DNA of 64,000 nt from Mesorhizobium sp. GbtcB19 (GCF_019091085.1 NZ_JAGXJY010000019.1:1-64000); one strand, 5' to 3'. Positions 24,172 to 33,125 are shown, counted from the first letter of the stretch. Program-made: numbers and translations. The notes: generated by a model not told the origin, from the sequence alone.

Positions 24172-24576
24172 ATGACCCGGATGCTTTTCCTCAATCTGCC
24201 GGTGCGCGATCTGCAGGCAGCGACCAAGTTTTATCTCGCGATCGGCGGCACGCTCAACCCGCAGTTCTCGAATGACCAGGCCAGCTCGATCATGTTCTCC
24301 GAATCGATCGGGGTCATGTTGCTGACGCACCAACACTACAGCCAGTTCACGGCCCGGCCGATCGGCGACGCCAAGCGCGAGAGCCAGATGCTGATCGCGC
24401 TGACCGTCGACAGCAAGGATGCGGTCAATGCGGTCATCGAGAACGGCGTTGCGGCAGGCGGCCGCGCCGATCCCAACCCGGCGCAGGATCTCGGCTTCAT
24501 GTTCAACCGCCACATCGAAGACCCGGACGGCAATGTCTGGGAGTTCCTGTGGCTGAACCCCGCCGCCATGCAATAG
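24172..24576 (+). CDS. VOC-family (glyoxalase/lactoylglutathione-lyase-like) protein
   Basis: A 134-residue vicinal-oxygen-chelate protein with paired beta-alpha-beta modules: MLFLNLPVRDLQAATKFYLAIGG at the start and NRHIEDPDGNVWEFLWLNP at the end. The second module's Glu (WEF) is the usual metal ligand. The ATG at 24172 is chosen because GGAGG lies 8-9 bases upstream; an ATG seven codons earlier is possible. It is divergent from a TetR gene and likely its target. Confidence 0.85.
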   Translation: MTRMLFLNLPVRDLQAATKFYLAIGGTLNPQFSNDQASSIMFSESIGVMLLTHQHYSQFTARPIGDAKRESQMLIALTVDSKDAVNAVIENGVAAGGRADPNPAQDLGFMFNRHIEDPDGNVWEFLWLNPAAMQ

Positions 24577-24735
24577 ACCGTCTGTATCGCGCCCGAATGC
24601 TGGGCCCGAATGCTGGAATGACGCCTGGGAAGCGACGGGCACCCGCCCGTCGCTCTCATGCGCGGACAATGCCTGCCGTCGTCCCGACCCACCTTGGATA
24701 TCCTGGTGTCCGCTCCCGCAGCGCGCCGGTCCGGC
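24577..24735. other. Intergenic stretch before the repeat element
   Basis: Non-coding by appearance; a 12-base direct repeat (CCCGAATGCTGG, near 24592 and 24605) follows the VOC stop. Together with the adjacent repeat it makes a 334-base gap up to the EamA gene. Confidence 0.4.
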
Positions 24736-24835
24736 TAGAGCGTTTCACCGTTTCACGGAAACGGCGAACCGCTCTATCTCTTTGTTTTGACGCAATTCCT
24801 GACGGAAAACCGCTCACACTTTTCCTGGAATTGCT
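24736..24835. repeat. Full-length two-part palindromic repeat (RIME-like), copy 3
   Basis: The left half TAGAGCGTTTCACC... to ...CCGCTCTA is palindromic. A linker (TCTTTGTTTTGACG) leads to the right half, GCAATTCC...GGAATTGC, also palindromic. The same composite element appears inverted at 39718-39817, with the right half alone at 717 and 20048. Confidence 0.8.
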
Positions 24836-24910
24836 CTGGAGCATCGCGGCGAGCTGGCGTAAGCATCGGCGCCGGCTCAATCCCGGATGGAATCGCCACA
24901 GCCACCAGCC

Positions 24911-25858
24911 ATGTTCGCCCCCGAAGCCTTCGCCGTCATCGCCGCCTGCTGCAGCGCGCTGAGCTCCATGTTCCTCAGCGAGCTCAAGGGCCGCGTTCCC
25001 CTGCTCCAGCTTGCGCGCTGGCAGATGCTGGCGACCTTCGTGATGACCGGCTCGGTGTCGCTGGCGATCGGCGGCTGGCACACGATCGGACCGAGGGAGT
25101 TCTGGCTGCTTGCAGGCTCCAGCTTCGCCGGCATCAGCATCGCCAGCACGACCTATTTCGCCACCATCTATTCGGTCGGCCCGCGCATCACGGCGCTGCT
25201 CTTCTCGCTCACCTCGCCTTTCGCGCTGGCGCTTGGCTATCTCGTGCTCGGCGAAACCATCAGCCGCTGGCAGGCGTTGGGCGTGGCGCTGGTGCTTGCA
25301 GGCATCGTGCTTGCCATCGGCATGCCGCGGCGCTTCCTCAAGCGCGGCGACCTGGCACCGGCCATGCCGGTCGTCACCCCCTCCACCGTGCCGGTCAGCA
25401 CCGCGCCCGGCCCGCCGCTCACCGGCCGCCTCGGACCAGGCATCGTGCTCGGCGTCACGACGGCGTTCGGCCAGGCGATCGGCACCCTTCTGGCACGGCC
25501 GGCGATGGCTGCCGGCGTCGAGCCGTTCTCGGCCATGGCGCTGCGCTCCGGCCTCGCCGTGATCTTGTTCATCGCGCTGACGGCGACGCCGTTCGGCAAG
25601 GGCAAGCGCGAGGCCGTCCAGTTCAGTACGGTCGGGCTCGCCGTGCTCTCCGCCTTCGTCGGCACCTCGCTCGGCATGTCCTGCCTGATGGCCGCGCTGC
25701 GCACCGGCAATGTCGGCATCATCTCGACACTATCCTCGATGACGCCGGTCATCATCCTGCCGATGGTGTGGCTGCGCAGCGGGCAAAGGCCGACCGCGGC
25801 CGCCTGGGCCGGCGCGCTTCTTGCCATTGCCGGCACAGCGCTGATCAGCTTGAGGTGA
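24911..25858 (+). CDS. EamA/DMT-superfamily transporter
   Basis: A 315-residue membrane protein with two EamA repeats of about five helices each (first ending near LAIGMPRRFL, second from GIVLGVTTAFGQAIGTLL). A Pro/Thr-rich loop separates them. A drug/metabolite exporter is likely; the substrate is unknown. The ATG at 24911 is inferred from the duplicated fragment at 23212, which preserves the same start context. Confidence 0.87.
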   Translation: MFAPEAFAVIAACCSALSSMFLSELKGRVPLLQLARWQMLATFVMTGSVSLAIGGWHTIGPREFWLLAGSSFAGISIASTTYFATIYSVGPRITALLFSLTSPFALALGYLVLGETISRWQALGVALVLAGIVLAIGMPRRFLKRGDLAPAMPVVTPSTVPVSTAPGPPLTGRLGPGIVLGVTTAFGQAIGTLLARPAMAAGVEPFSAMALRSGLAVILFIALTATPFGKGKREAVQFSTVGLAVLSAFVGTSLGMSCLMAALRTGNVGIISTLSSMTPVIILPMVWLRSGQRPTAAAWAGALLAIAGTALISLR

Positions 25859-25869
25859 GCCGCTGCCAA

Positions 25870-26583
25870 CTAACCGAAGATCTGATGCAGTGCCGCGCCA
25901 ACCAGAATCAATCCCGTCCCGATCTCCAGAAAGCTCGCCACACCGGCCGTGCTCGACCCAAACCGCTCCAGCATTGCGACGGATCCGCTGCGGAACAGCA
26001 CCGCCAGCAGAACGACGACCCCGAGCGTGATCGCCACGCCAGCCATCATCGCGACAGCGAAGACAAGCCCGGCCCAAGGTATGCCGCGCGTAATGGCATA
26101 AGTCATGACGAACAACGTCAGCGGGCAAGGGATCAATCCGGCCATGACGCCGACCGCTTCGCCCTCATGGACACGATGGTCGTGACGACCGCGTAGCGCG
26201 CGCCAGATCATCCACACGCCGACCAGACCCAGCAGCCCGCGGCTCAACATTTCCAGCGCCGGGGCGCGACCGACGCTACCCAAGGCGATCGATACGAGCG
26301 GCAGCGCCAACACCGCGATCAACACCGCCAGCGTGATGTGGGTGAAGGAAAGCGCGACAGAAGCGAGCAGCCCGCGAGACAACTTCACTTGCGAGCCGGT
26401 GATATAGGCGGCGAGCAGCGTCTTCGAATGGCCTGGCGTCAGCGCATGAGCGGCCCCGAACACGACACGCATCGGCAGCACCGCAAGGAGCGCGAACCAG
26501 CTGCCGTCGCTGGCGAACGCCTTGAGATGTTGCGCCACCGCCAGGTAAATTTCGCGCTGGTATTCAAAGAGCGCCTGTATCAT
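25870..26583 (-). CDS. Nickel/cobalt exporter (RcnA-like / NicO family)
   Basis: A 237-residue membrane protein with about six helices and HALTPGHSKTLLAAYI (about 46-61), the NicO/RcnA signature in which the histidines bind Ni/Co. A short His-rich loop (GRHDHRVHEGEA) sits in the middle. It overlaps the dmeF stop by four bases and forms the third gene of the dmeR operon, which fits Ni/Co efflux. Confidence 0.87.
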   Translation of the reverse strand: MIQALFEYQREIYLAVAQHLKAFASDGSWFALLAVLPMRVVFGAAHALTPGHSKTLLAAYITGSQVKLSRGLLASVALSFTHITLAVLIAVLALPLVSIALGSVGRAPALEMLSRGLLGLVGVWMIWRALRGRHDHRVHEGEAVGVMAGLIPCPLTLFVMTYAITRGIPWAGLVFAVAMMAGVAITLGVVVLLAVLFRSGSVAMLERFGSSTAGVASFLEIGTGLILVGAALHQIFG

Positions 26584-27920
26584 CCATGCGCGCGCTCGTG
26601 GTCATGCCCTTCCGGCTCGGCCATGGCGAAAGGCAAATCCTCGCTGTCGGCGCCGGCCGCCAGTTGCAGCCTGGCGCTGAACTCATGCGGTTCGGCCGGA
26701 GCGATCAGGCTTTGCAGATAATGGTGATCGCCGCCGACCGGAGACAGCGGCAGGCTTTCGACGGCACCGCCGTCCCTTTCGATGGCGACGTTCGCCCGCA
26801 GGCCCTCGGCATGACGTGATAGGCGCAGCCGCATGCGTTCACCTTGCGGCGTGTCGACGATTTCGAGCAGACCGCTGGCCAGCCTGCCCGAGACCAGGAA
26901 CGGATCGGGGGCATGATGGTGACCGCCCTCCACAGGCGGCTCGGCAAAGCGCACCGTGGCGACGTCGAGCGCGGGAACGTGCGCGAGAAGCTCGGCCTTC
27001 AATGACGCGGCGATGTTGTTGGCCGCGGCAAGCAGCAGCCCGTCATTGACCGCGATCTCCACGTCGACATGCAGCTTGTGACCGAGCCAGCGGGCCTTCG
27101 CGCCAACCACTTTCTCGATCCCGGCGACATGGTCGGCGGCGTGATGAATTTCGTCGACGAGGCCGGGCTCGACGCCGTCTAGCATGCGCGTCAACACCGA
27201 GCGCGCCGATTGCCAGACGATGCCGAAGATGGCGACGGTGATGATGAGGCCGATGATCGGGTCCGCCAGCGGATAACCGAGCCAGACGCCGATCGCGCCG
27301 GCGACGACGGCAAGGCTGGTGAGCCCGTCGGTGCGGGCGTGATAGCCATCGGCGATCAAGGCGGCGCTGTTGATCTGGCGGCCGACGCGGATGCGGAACA
27401 CCGCCACCGCCTCGTTGCCGAGGAAGCCGATGACGCCGGCAGCGGCAAGCCAGCCCAGGAACCGCACCGGCTGCGGGTTGAACAGGCGGCTGACCGCTTC
27501 ATATCCGGCGACGAGCGCGCTCGCCAGGATAATGAGCACGATGATTATGCCGGCAAGGTCCTCGACCCGGCCGAGGCCATAGGTGAACGTGCGGGTCGGC
27601 TTGCGCCTGGCCAGCGCGAAAGCGATCCAGAGCGGAATGGCCGTGGTCGCGTCGGCAACGTTGTGGATGGTGTCGGCAAGCAGCGCCACGCTGCCCGAAA
27701 CCATGACGACGACGATTTGCAGCGCGGCGGTGACCGCCAGGATCGCGAACGACCATTTGATCGCCCATATGCCGCGATCGGTGGTGGCGATGGTCGCGTC
27801 GATCACGCCATGTGTGTGGCCGTGCGGTCCGTGATGATCTTGGTGGCCGCCATGATCATGCCCGCCATGGTCATGTCCATGCGCGCCGAAGCCGAACCAG
27901 TCGAGAACTCTTTTCCACAT
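26580..27920 (-). CDS. dmeF: Cation diffusion facilitator, Ni/Co efflux (DmeF-like)
   Basis: A 446-residue CDF antiporter. It has a His-rich N-terminus (HGHDHGGHDHGGHQDHHGPH), six membrane helices with site-A residues in ADTIHNVADA and ADGYHARTDG, a cytoplasmic ferredoxin-like domain, and an extra ~120-residue C-terminal part with more His (GGHHHAPDPF, GDHHYLQ, EGHDHERAHG). The ATG at 27920 follows GAGGCG and lies eight bases after the dmeR stop. By analogy with the rhizobial dmeRF system it exports Co and Ni. Confidence 0.9.
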   Translation of the reverse strand: MWKRVLDWFGFGAHGHDHGGHDHGGHQDHHGPHGHTHGVIDATIATTDRGIWAIKWSFAILAVTAALQIVVVMVSGSVALLADTIHNVADATTAIPLWIAFALARRKPTRTFTYGLGRVEDLAGIIIVLIILASALVAGYEAVSRLFNPQPVRFLGWLAAAGVIGFLGNEAVAVFRIRVGRQINSAALIADGYHARTDGLTSLAVVAGAIGVWLGYPLADPIIGLIITVAIFGIVWQSARSVLTRMLDGVEPGLVDEIHHAADHVAGIEKVVGAKARWLGHKLHVDVEIAVNDGLLLAAANNIAASLKAELLAHVPALDVATVRFAEPPVEGGHHHAPDPFLVSGRLASGLLEIVDTPQGERMRLRLSRHAEGLRANVAIERDGGAVESLPLSPVGGDHHYLQSLIAPAEPHEFSARLQLAAGADSEDLPFAMAEPEGHDHERAHG

Positions 27921-27928
27921 CGGACGCC

Positions 27929-28186
27929 TCACAGATATTTGGTGAGCTGCTTCAGCTCCTTGAGCGTATCCCTGGTCGGCTCGCCGCCTTCGACCAGACA
28001 ATGCTCCATATGGTCGTGGATCAGTTCGCGCTTGGCGTTGCCGACGGCGCTTTCGACGGCGTGGAGCTGTTGCGCGAGGTCGAGGCAGGAACGGCCCTGC
28101 TCGAACATTGTGAGCACGGCGGCGAGATGGCCATGCGCGCGTTTGAGCCGGGCGATGATGTCGGGATGGGAGCCGTGTATCGTCAT
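27929..28186 (-). CDS. dmeR: RcnR/DmeR-family Ni/Co-responsive repressor
   Basis: An 85-residue all-helical repressor of the CsoR/RcnR/FrmR family. Its likely metal ligands, His3, Cys34, His59 and His62/Cys63 (HDHMEHC), match the Ni/Co branch. It heads dmeR-dmeF-rcnA-like and has a G/C-tract inverted repeat directly upstream. Confidence 0.9.
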   Translation of the reverse strand: MTIHGSHPDIIARLKRAHGHLAAVLTMFEQGRSCLDLAQQLHAVESAVGNAKRELIHDHMEHCLVEGGEPTRDTLKELKQLTKYL

Positions 28187-28191
28187 ACCGA

Positions 28192-28215
28192 TATCCTATC
28201 CCCCAGGGTAGGATA
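28192..28215 (-). promoter_or_regulatory. DmeR/RcnR operator
   Basis: TATCCTA (28192-28198), a 10-bp C/G tract, TAGGATA (28209-28215). A/T-rich inverted repeats around a C or G tract are the binding pattern of RcnR/CsoR-type repressors. It lies five bases upstream of the dmeR start. Confidence 0.75.
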
Positions 28216-28240
28216 ATGCAATCTGGCAGTGCCCCCCAAG

Positions 28241-29143
28241 TCAGTGCGCAGCCGCCCTGGCATAGCGCCCGGGCGGCTGGCCGACATGGCGGCTGAAGGC
28301 GGTACTGAAGGTGCTGGCGGAGCCATAGCCGACGCGCTCGGCGACCTCGGCGATGTCCGCCTCCTGACGGCGCAGCAAGTCCTTGGCCAACGCCATGCGC
28401 CAGGCAAGCAGATATTCCATCGGCGGCACTCCGACGTTGCGCAGGAAGCGGTCGAAGAAGGCGGAGCGCGAAAGCGCCGCCTCCTTCGCCAGTTCGACCA
28501 TCGTCCAAGGCCGCGCCGGGTCGGCATGCATCCGGCGGATCGCCTCGGCGAGCCGCGCGTCTCCCAGGCCGCGCAACAGGCCGGCCGGTGCGTCGGGCGC
28601 CTGCGTCTGCCGCAGGGACTCGACCAGCAGGATTTCCACCAGACGGGTGAGCACAAGGTCGCGCCCCGCATGCTGCCCGGTGGCCTCATCGATCAGCAGC
28701 TTGACCAAGGTCGACAGCCGCTCGACGCCGCGGACATGGACCTGGCTGGGCAGCAGCGAAACAAGCAGGCCGGAATCTTCGCCGTCGAACAGGAAATAGC
28801 CGCCGAGCATCCGCAGATCGGGCGGACCGTCCTGCCTGCCATGCCGCACCTCTTCCGCGGCGGCCGCGGCGAGCTTGGGGTCGATGAGGGTCGGAATGAC
28901 CGGCTCGAAGCCGGTCATGGTGAAGCCAGGTGTGGTCGGCAGCAGGACGAAATCGCCGGCTTCCAGCGTCAAGGGCGGCTGGCCGTCCACGGCAAGGCGG
29001 CATGCTCCCTCGATGACGATGGCGAAACTTGGGTGGCCGAAATCCGCGTAGCGCACGCCCCAGCGCCCGGCGCCGCTGATGCCCTTGGTGAATACGGCGC
29101 GCGGCCTGAGCAGGCCTATGACTTCGGAGAGCGGATCGACCAT
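28241..29143 (-). CDS. AraC-family regulator with cupin sensor domain
   Basis: A 300-residue regulator with an AraC-type cupin (about 15-180: VRYADFGHPSFAIVIEG, LEAGDFVLLP) and a C-terminal double helix-turn-helix (about 205-298: MVELAKEAALSRSAFFDRF, IAEVAERVGYGSASTFSTAF). The ATG at 29143 fits the cupin start. It is divergent from an SDR gene and probably activates it; such AraC/SDR pairs are frequent in proteobacteria. The ligand is unknown. Confidence 0.88.
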   Translation of the reverse strand: MVDPLSEVIGLLRPRAVFTKGISGAGRWGVRYADFGHPSFAIVIEGACRLAVDGQPPLTLEAGDFVLLPTTPGFTMTGFEPVIPTLIDPKLAAAAAEEVRHGRQDGPPDLRMLGGYFLFDGEDSGLLVSLLPSQVHVRGVERLSTLVKLLIDEATGQHAGRDLVLTRLVEILLVESLRQTQAPDAPAGLLRGLGDARLAEAIRRMHADPARPWTMVELAKEAALSRSAFFDRFLRNVGVPPMEYLLAWRMALAKDLLRRQEADIAEVAERVGYGSASTFSTAFSRHVGQPPGRYARAAAH

Positions 29144-29246
29144 ATCCGGACTCTTACAAACAAAGTATGGACTGTCAATTATAGATGGTCCGGTATCCTG
29201 CCCGTAAACCTTGTCATCGTGAAACCGAGCAACAAGGAACCATCCC

Positions 29247-30002
29247 ATGAAAACCATCCTGATCACCGGCGCTTCATCGGGCTACGGCCTGGAAACGGCG
29301 CGCCATTTCCTCGCGAATGGCTGGAACGTCGTCGCCACCATGCGAAGCCCGCGCGAGGACGTGCTGCCGGCTTCGCCGGCGCTGCGCATCCTGCCGCTCG
29401 ACGTGACGGACGACAAAAGCATCGCTGCGGCGGTCGAAGCGGCGGGTCCGATCGACGCGCTGGTCAACAATGCCGGCATCGGCGTCGCCGGCGCTTTCGA
29501 GGCGACGCCGATGGCGCATATCCGCAAGGTCTTCGAGACCAACACGTTCGGCGTCATGGCGATGTGCCAGGCGGTGATCCCGCGGATGCGCGAGCGGCGC
29601 TCCGGCGTCATCGTCAACGTGACCTCGAGCGCCACGCTTGCCCCCTTCCCGCTGGCGGCGGCCTACACCGCGAGCAAGCAGGCCATCGAGGGTTTCACTG
29701 GCTCGCTGGCGCTGGAACTCGCGCCCTTCAACGTGCTGGCCAAACTGGTCGAACCCGGTTACGGGCCGACGACAAGGTTCACCGCCAATACCAGCGTCAA
29801 TGTCCAGGATCTCATCCCGGAGGCCTACGCCGATTTCGCCAGGGCAATCTTCGGCGATCTTGCCAATCCGACGACGACCAGCGCGCTGACCACCAGGGAA
29901 ATCGATGTCGCCGAAGGCGCGTGGCGGGCCGTCAACGACACGACCGGCACGCTGCGCTTCCCCGCCGGCGCCGATGCGGTCGCTTTGTCGCGGGCGGCTT
30001 GA
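29247..30002 (+). CDS. Short-chain dehydrogenase/reductase
   Basis: A 251-residue classical SDR with TGASSGYG at residues 7-14, NNAG near 75, Ser in VTSSATLA, and YTASK at the active site (about 138-142). It is divergent from the AraC regulator across 103 bases that include a half-conserved dyad (CCGGAC at 29146, GTCCGG at 29188). The substrate is unknown. Confidence 0.88.
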   Translation: MKTILITGASSGYGLETARHFLANGWNVVATMRSPREDVLPASPALRILPLDVTDDKSIAAAVEAAGPIDALVNNAGIGVAGAFEATPMAHIRKVFETNTFGVMAMCQAVIPRMRERRSGVIVNVTSSATLAPFPLAAAYTASKQAIEGFTGSLALELAPFNVLAKLVEPGYGPTTRFTANTSVNVQDLIPEAYADFARAIFGDLANPTTTSALTTREIDVAEGAWRAVNDTTGTLRFPAGADAVALSRAA

Positions 30003-30138
30003 GGGGCAGCGTGCAATGCCGGGGGCACCGTTGCCCTCGGCACTCCTGGCGATGCGGTCTGACGGTGGGCGAGACGGCACGCATGAACAACTGCTATGGT
30101 CGGCGTTGCGGCTCGCTCTGTCGCCAGGGGTGGTTTCC

Positions 30139-31040
30139 ATGTCGCTCGTTTACAGGCCTGCTCGCGCGGATGATCTTGCCGCTACCGATGCGCTGGTGGT
30201 CGCCAGCATCAACGAACTCACCGTTCGGCACGGCTTTGGCCCGATGGCGACGGCAAGCCCGCCCAATTTCCAGCTGTTTTCGCTCAAGGACGACCCCGAT
30301 GGCCTGTGGGTCGCGGAAGACGGCGGCGCTATTCTGGGCTTCGCCTGGAGCTGGGTCTGCGGCGATGTCTGGTTCCTTGCCCAGCTGTTCGTCGACCCTG
30401 CCCGGCAGGGTCACGGCATCGGCAATGCGCTGCTGGAAAGGACGATGGAGCACGCCCGCAAATCAGGCGCGGCCCACAAGGCGCTCATCACTTTACCTTC
30501 AACCGTGTCTCGCAGGGCCTTTACATGCGGCACGGCCTGTTTCCCAAAACGCCGGTCTATCTTCTCAGCGCCGCGCGCGAACGGGTGATGAAGGCATTGC
30601 CGGAGCCGGCATTGCGCGCCGTCGAAATCGACTACAGCGCCGCGACGATGGAAAAACTCATCGAGATCGATACTCGCGCGCTGGGCGCCTCGCGGGAGAA
30701 GCATCACCGCTACCTGCGCACCGATCCAGCGACGACGGGAGTTTTGCTCTACGCCGGCGGCGATGCCGTCGGCTACAGCTACCTCAGTGCCAGCGGGCAT
30801 GTCGGCCCCCTGGCGGTGATGCGGCCCGATGGCCTTCGCGATGCCTTCGCAGCGGCGTTGCGGCTGGCGGCGGATCGTTCGGCCGGGAACGTATCGGCCT
30901 TCCTGCCGGGCACTTGCGACAGCGCGCTCGGCCTTGCGGTCGATCAGGGCATGCGCATCACCTTTCCGATGCTGTTGATGGCATCGCCCGGTTATGGCGA
31001 CTGGAAGCAGTATCTGCCACGAAATCCCGGCTTCATGTGA
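30139..31040 (+). pseudogene. Two-domain GNAT acetyltransferase broken by a single-base frameshift
   Basis: The first frame (from ATG 30139) gives a complete GNAT domain with FVDPARQGHGIGNALLERTM. It derails after HKALIT at about 30491. The matching continuation, FNRVSQGLYMRHGLFPKTPV and a second GNAT-like domain to the stop at 31040, lies in the next frame. Restoring one base in CACTTTACC (about 30489-30497) rejoins them into a ~300-residue tandem GNAT of normal length. It is either a recent mutation or a sequencing error. Confidence 0.8.
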
Positions 31041-31192
31041 TCGGCCGGATGTGATCGGCCAGGCCGGGCAGCAGGCAACCCAGCGGCAACCAAACACTTG
31101 TTTTCCCGTTTATTTCAGCGGCTGCCGATGCTCATTTGGTCGACAGCCCGCTCCGGCGGCGAGAAAACCGCGTGGAGCGAAAGGAGGCTGCA

Positions 31193-31528
31193 ATGACACG
31201 GCCGGCAGTGGAGGTAGGCGACCGCGTGGCCATTATCGCCGCGGTGATCGAGCGCGTCGACGACCGCGTGACGCTGAAGATCGAGAGCGATGCCCATCGC
31301 TATTCAATGATCGAGCCCAATGCCATGGCAGGCGACAAGCTCAGACTGGAGGGCGATGTCGTCCATGTCGACGAGGATCTCGGGCGCACGACGGTTCAGG
31401 TGCTGGGGCGTGTGACCGTCGACACCAAATCGGTCGAGATGATCACCAAACGTTGCGACCTCGACCATATCGGCTCGAACGTGCCCGGCCACCCTCGCCC
31501 CCGCACCCCGCCGACACCGCACGGGTAA
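31193..31528 (+). CDS. Conserved hypothetical protein, all-beta
   Basis: A 111-residue protein, mostly alternating strands (RVAIIAAVIERVDDRVTLKI, DKLRLEGDVVHVDEDLGRTT) with a Pro/Arg-rich tail. It looks like a small beta-barrel. The ATG at 31193 is preceded by AAAGGAGG. No named family recognised; the neighbours give no clue. Confidence 0.6.
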   Translation: MTRPAVEVGDRVAIIAAVIERVDDRVTLKIESDAHRYSMIEPNAMAGDKLRLEGDVVHVDEDLGRTTVQVLGRVTVDTKSVEMITKRCDLDHIGSNVPGHPRPRTPPTPHG

Positions 31529-31641
31529 AGTTGTCGGCCTAAGGCGCGTCGCATCTGAACGGCCTCATGCGACGCGCTTCAGGTTGTTGGTTTATGCATG
31601 TCGTTGTCCCAAAACGGCTGCGCACTTTTGGGCGACATGCA

Positions 31642-31791
31642 CTAATGCCGCTTGAAATACTGCACCTCGCGCTCGTGCTTTTCTGCCGCTTCGCGCGACT
31701 TGAACGTGCCGAGATTGCGGCGTTTGCCGGTTCTCGGATCGACTTTGCGCGAATAGAGCCGGTATTCGCCGGATTTCAGTTTGCGGATCAT
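31642..31791 (-). CDS. Small basic protein of rhizobia
   Basis: A 49-residue highly charged protein (MIRKLKSGEYRLYSRKVDPR start, ending YFKRH). The composition and spacing resemble small conserved rhizobial proteins of unknown function. The ATG is preceded by AGGAG at good distance. An upstream extension in the same frame lacks a ribosome site. Confidence 0.7.
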   Translation of the reverse strand: MIRKLKSGEYRLYSRKVDPRTGKRRNLGTFKSREAAEKHEREVQYFKRH

Positions 31792-32035
31792 GGCGAGCTC
31801 CTGTGCGTCCTGGATTTTCAACCCGCCGGAAGCGCTGCGGTTCCGGCCGACCACCTGCCCGCTCGCCGACGGCCGGCAAAAAGTGCCGCTGTCGGTGAAC
31901 CATTTCACGGACGCAAACGACCCAATGTCGGAATCGACATCGTAACGACACGATTGGGTCGGATTATTTGCACTCAAACGACTTTCGCGACGTTATGCGG
32001 GATGTTGCTGGCGTGCCGGATCTGAGGAGGGTGAG

Positions 32036-32218
32036 ATGGTGACGGCGAAGCTTCACGGCGTTGAACTCGTGAGAGGCCAGAAGTGGACGGTGCGCGTCAC
32101 CGCCTATGGCACAACACTCATCTTCCCCTTCGAAGCCGAGCAGTATGCGCGCTCTTATGCCGACGGCCAGGCCTTCCGCCTCGGCGTCGAGGTGGTCGAG
32201 CTGAAGGACTGCGCCTGA
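32036..32218 (+). CDS. Small hypothetical protein
   Basis: A 60-residue protein (MVTAKLHGVELVRGQKWTVR start, ending ELKDCA) with beta-rich character, preceded by GAGGAGGG. A small conserved protein of unknown function. Confidence 0.6.
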   Translation: MVTAKLHGVELVRGQKWTVRVTAYGTTLIFPFEAEQYARSYADGQAFRLGVEVVELKDCA

Positions 32219-32238
32219 GAGGCCGATCGGCCAGTTCG

Positions 32239-32499
32239 ATGGAACGGAAGGCGGGGCAAGCGCGTTTTTCCGCAACGATGCCGAGGATCCCTCACCATCA
32301 CAAGGCCGAACGGCCTTTTCAGGCCTCGATCGACGAGGCGGAACGCCTGGCTCGCATGCAAAAGAATGCCAGGCTGAGGAGCTTGCGCACCCACGCTTCG
32401 TGGCTGGTGCTCGATCCTCAGGCGAATTTCCAGGAAGAGATCGACTGTTCGGTGTTGCTCGGCGACCTGTCGGCCCGAAAGGTCGTCCGCGACGACTAA
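32239..32499 (+). CDS. Possible small hypothetical protein
   Basis: An 86-residue frame; an internal ATG at 32278 gives 73 residues (MPRIPHHHKAERPFQASIDE start). The helical charged middle and acidic end look protein-like, but there is no strong ribosome site. Confidence 0.35.
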   Translation: MERKAGQARFSATMPRIPHHHKAERPFQASIDEAERLARMQKNARLRSLRTHASWLVLDPQANFQEEIDCSVLLGDLSARKVVRDD

Positions 32500-32507
32500 G
32501 ATTCGCC

Positions 32508-32666
32508 CTATGCGAGCTGCAATTCGCCCGCGGCATCCTCTCGCGATATCTCGATCAGCCGCGCCATCGCCAACGGCGCCACCAGCGCAAAGAACGCCGT
32601 GATGTCGACGAAGATCGAGCGCGCCAGATCCAACCCGGTGTGGCCGTAGCAGACTGCAAATTCCAT
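32508..32666 (-). CDS. Possible small membrane protein
   Basis: A 52-residue frame (MEFAVCYGHTGLDLARSIFV start) with a hydrophobic stretch (ITAFFALVAPLAMARLI). An AAAGGGG lies about 13 bases upstream of the ATG. Uncertain. Confidence 0.35.
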   Translation of the reverse strand: MEFAVCYGHTGLDLARSIFVDITAFFALVAPLAMARLIEISREDAAGELQLA

Positions 32667-32789
32667 CACGCCTGACCCCTTTTACCCAACCCATGCGCAT
32701 GCCATTTCACGCGCTCGACAAGCATGAGCCTGATTTGCAACAAATACAAGATGTTGCTAATGCTTCGATTATCAGGGAGGGGTGGCGGG

Positions 32790-33116
32790 ATGTTCCTGCC
32801 GTTTTTCGATTGGCCGTCGGCTTATCAGCGTCGCCGGCTGGGTGGACGAAAATGGGTGGCGCTCGGTGCGCCGTTCATCTTCCTCTGCGCCTATATCGTC
32901 TACGGCTCGATTGGCATCCACTTCGCGTCGCCCTGGTTGTTGCTGCGCCATCTGGCGGCCTCTCCCAACTGCGCGACTGCCCGCCTGGTCGGCCTCGCGC
33001 CGGCGCGCGCCGGACAGCCCGGCTACTGGCCGACACATGACGCCGACCGTGACGGCATCGCCTGCGAGCGCTGGTATGGCACGGCCGGCAGCGGCGTGAG
33101 AGTGCACCGCTACTGA
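32790..33116 (+). CDS. Excalibur calcium-binding domain protein, membrane-anchored
   Basis: A 108-residue protein: a transmembrane segment (APFIFLCAYIVYGSIGIHF) followed by an excalibur domain starting NCATARLVGLAPARAGQPGY and ending DADRDGIACERW, with the DxDxDGxxCE calcium loop. The ATG at 32790 follows GGGAGGGG at a slightly long distance. Function unknown; the domain is extracytoplasmic. Confidence 0.75.
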   Translation: MFLPFFDWPSAYQRRRLGGRKWVALGAPFIFLCAYIVYGSIGIHFASPWLLLRHLAASPNCATARLVGLAPARAGQPGYWPTHDADRDGIACERWYGTAGSGVRVHRY

Positions 33117-33125
33117 TGTATTGAC

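Noticed and set aside
26580..28508. 642-residue version of DmeF with a long N-terminus
   Set aside because: The extra residues overlap dmeR and its operator; ATG 27920 has a ribosome site and family length.
28229..31054. 941-residue plus-strand open frame
   Set aside because: It crosses the AraC, SDR and GNAT genes in wrong frames and has no family likeness.
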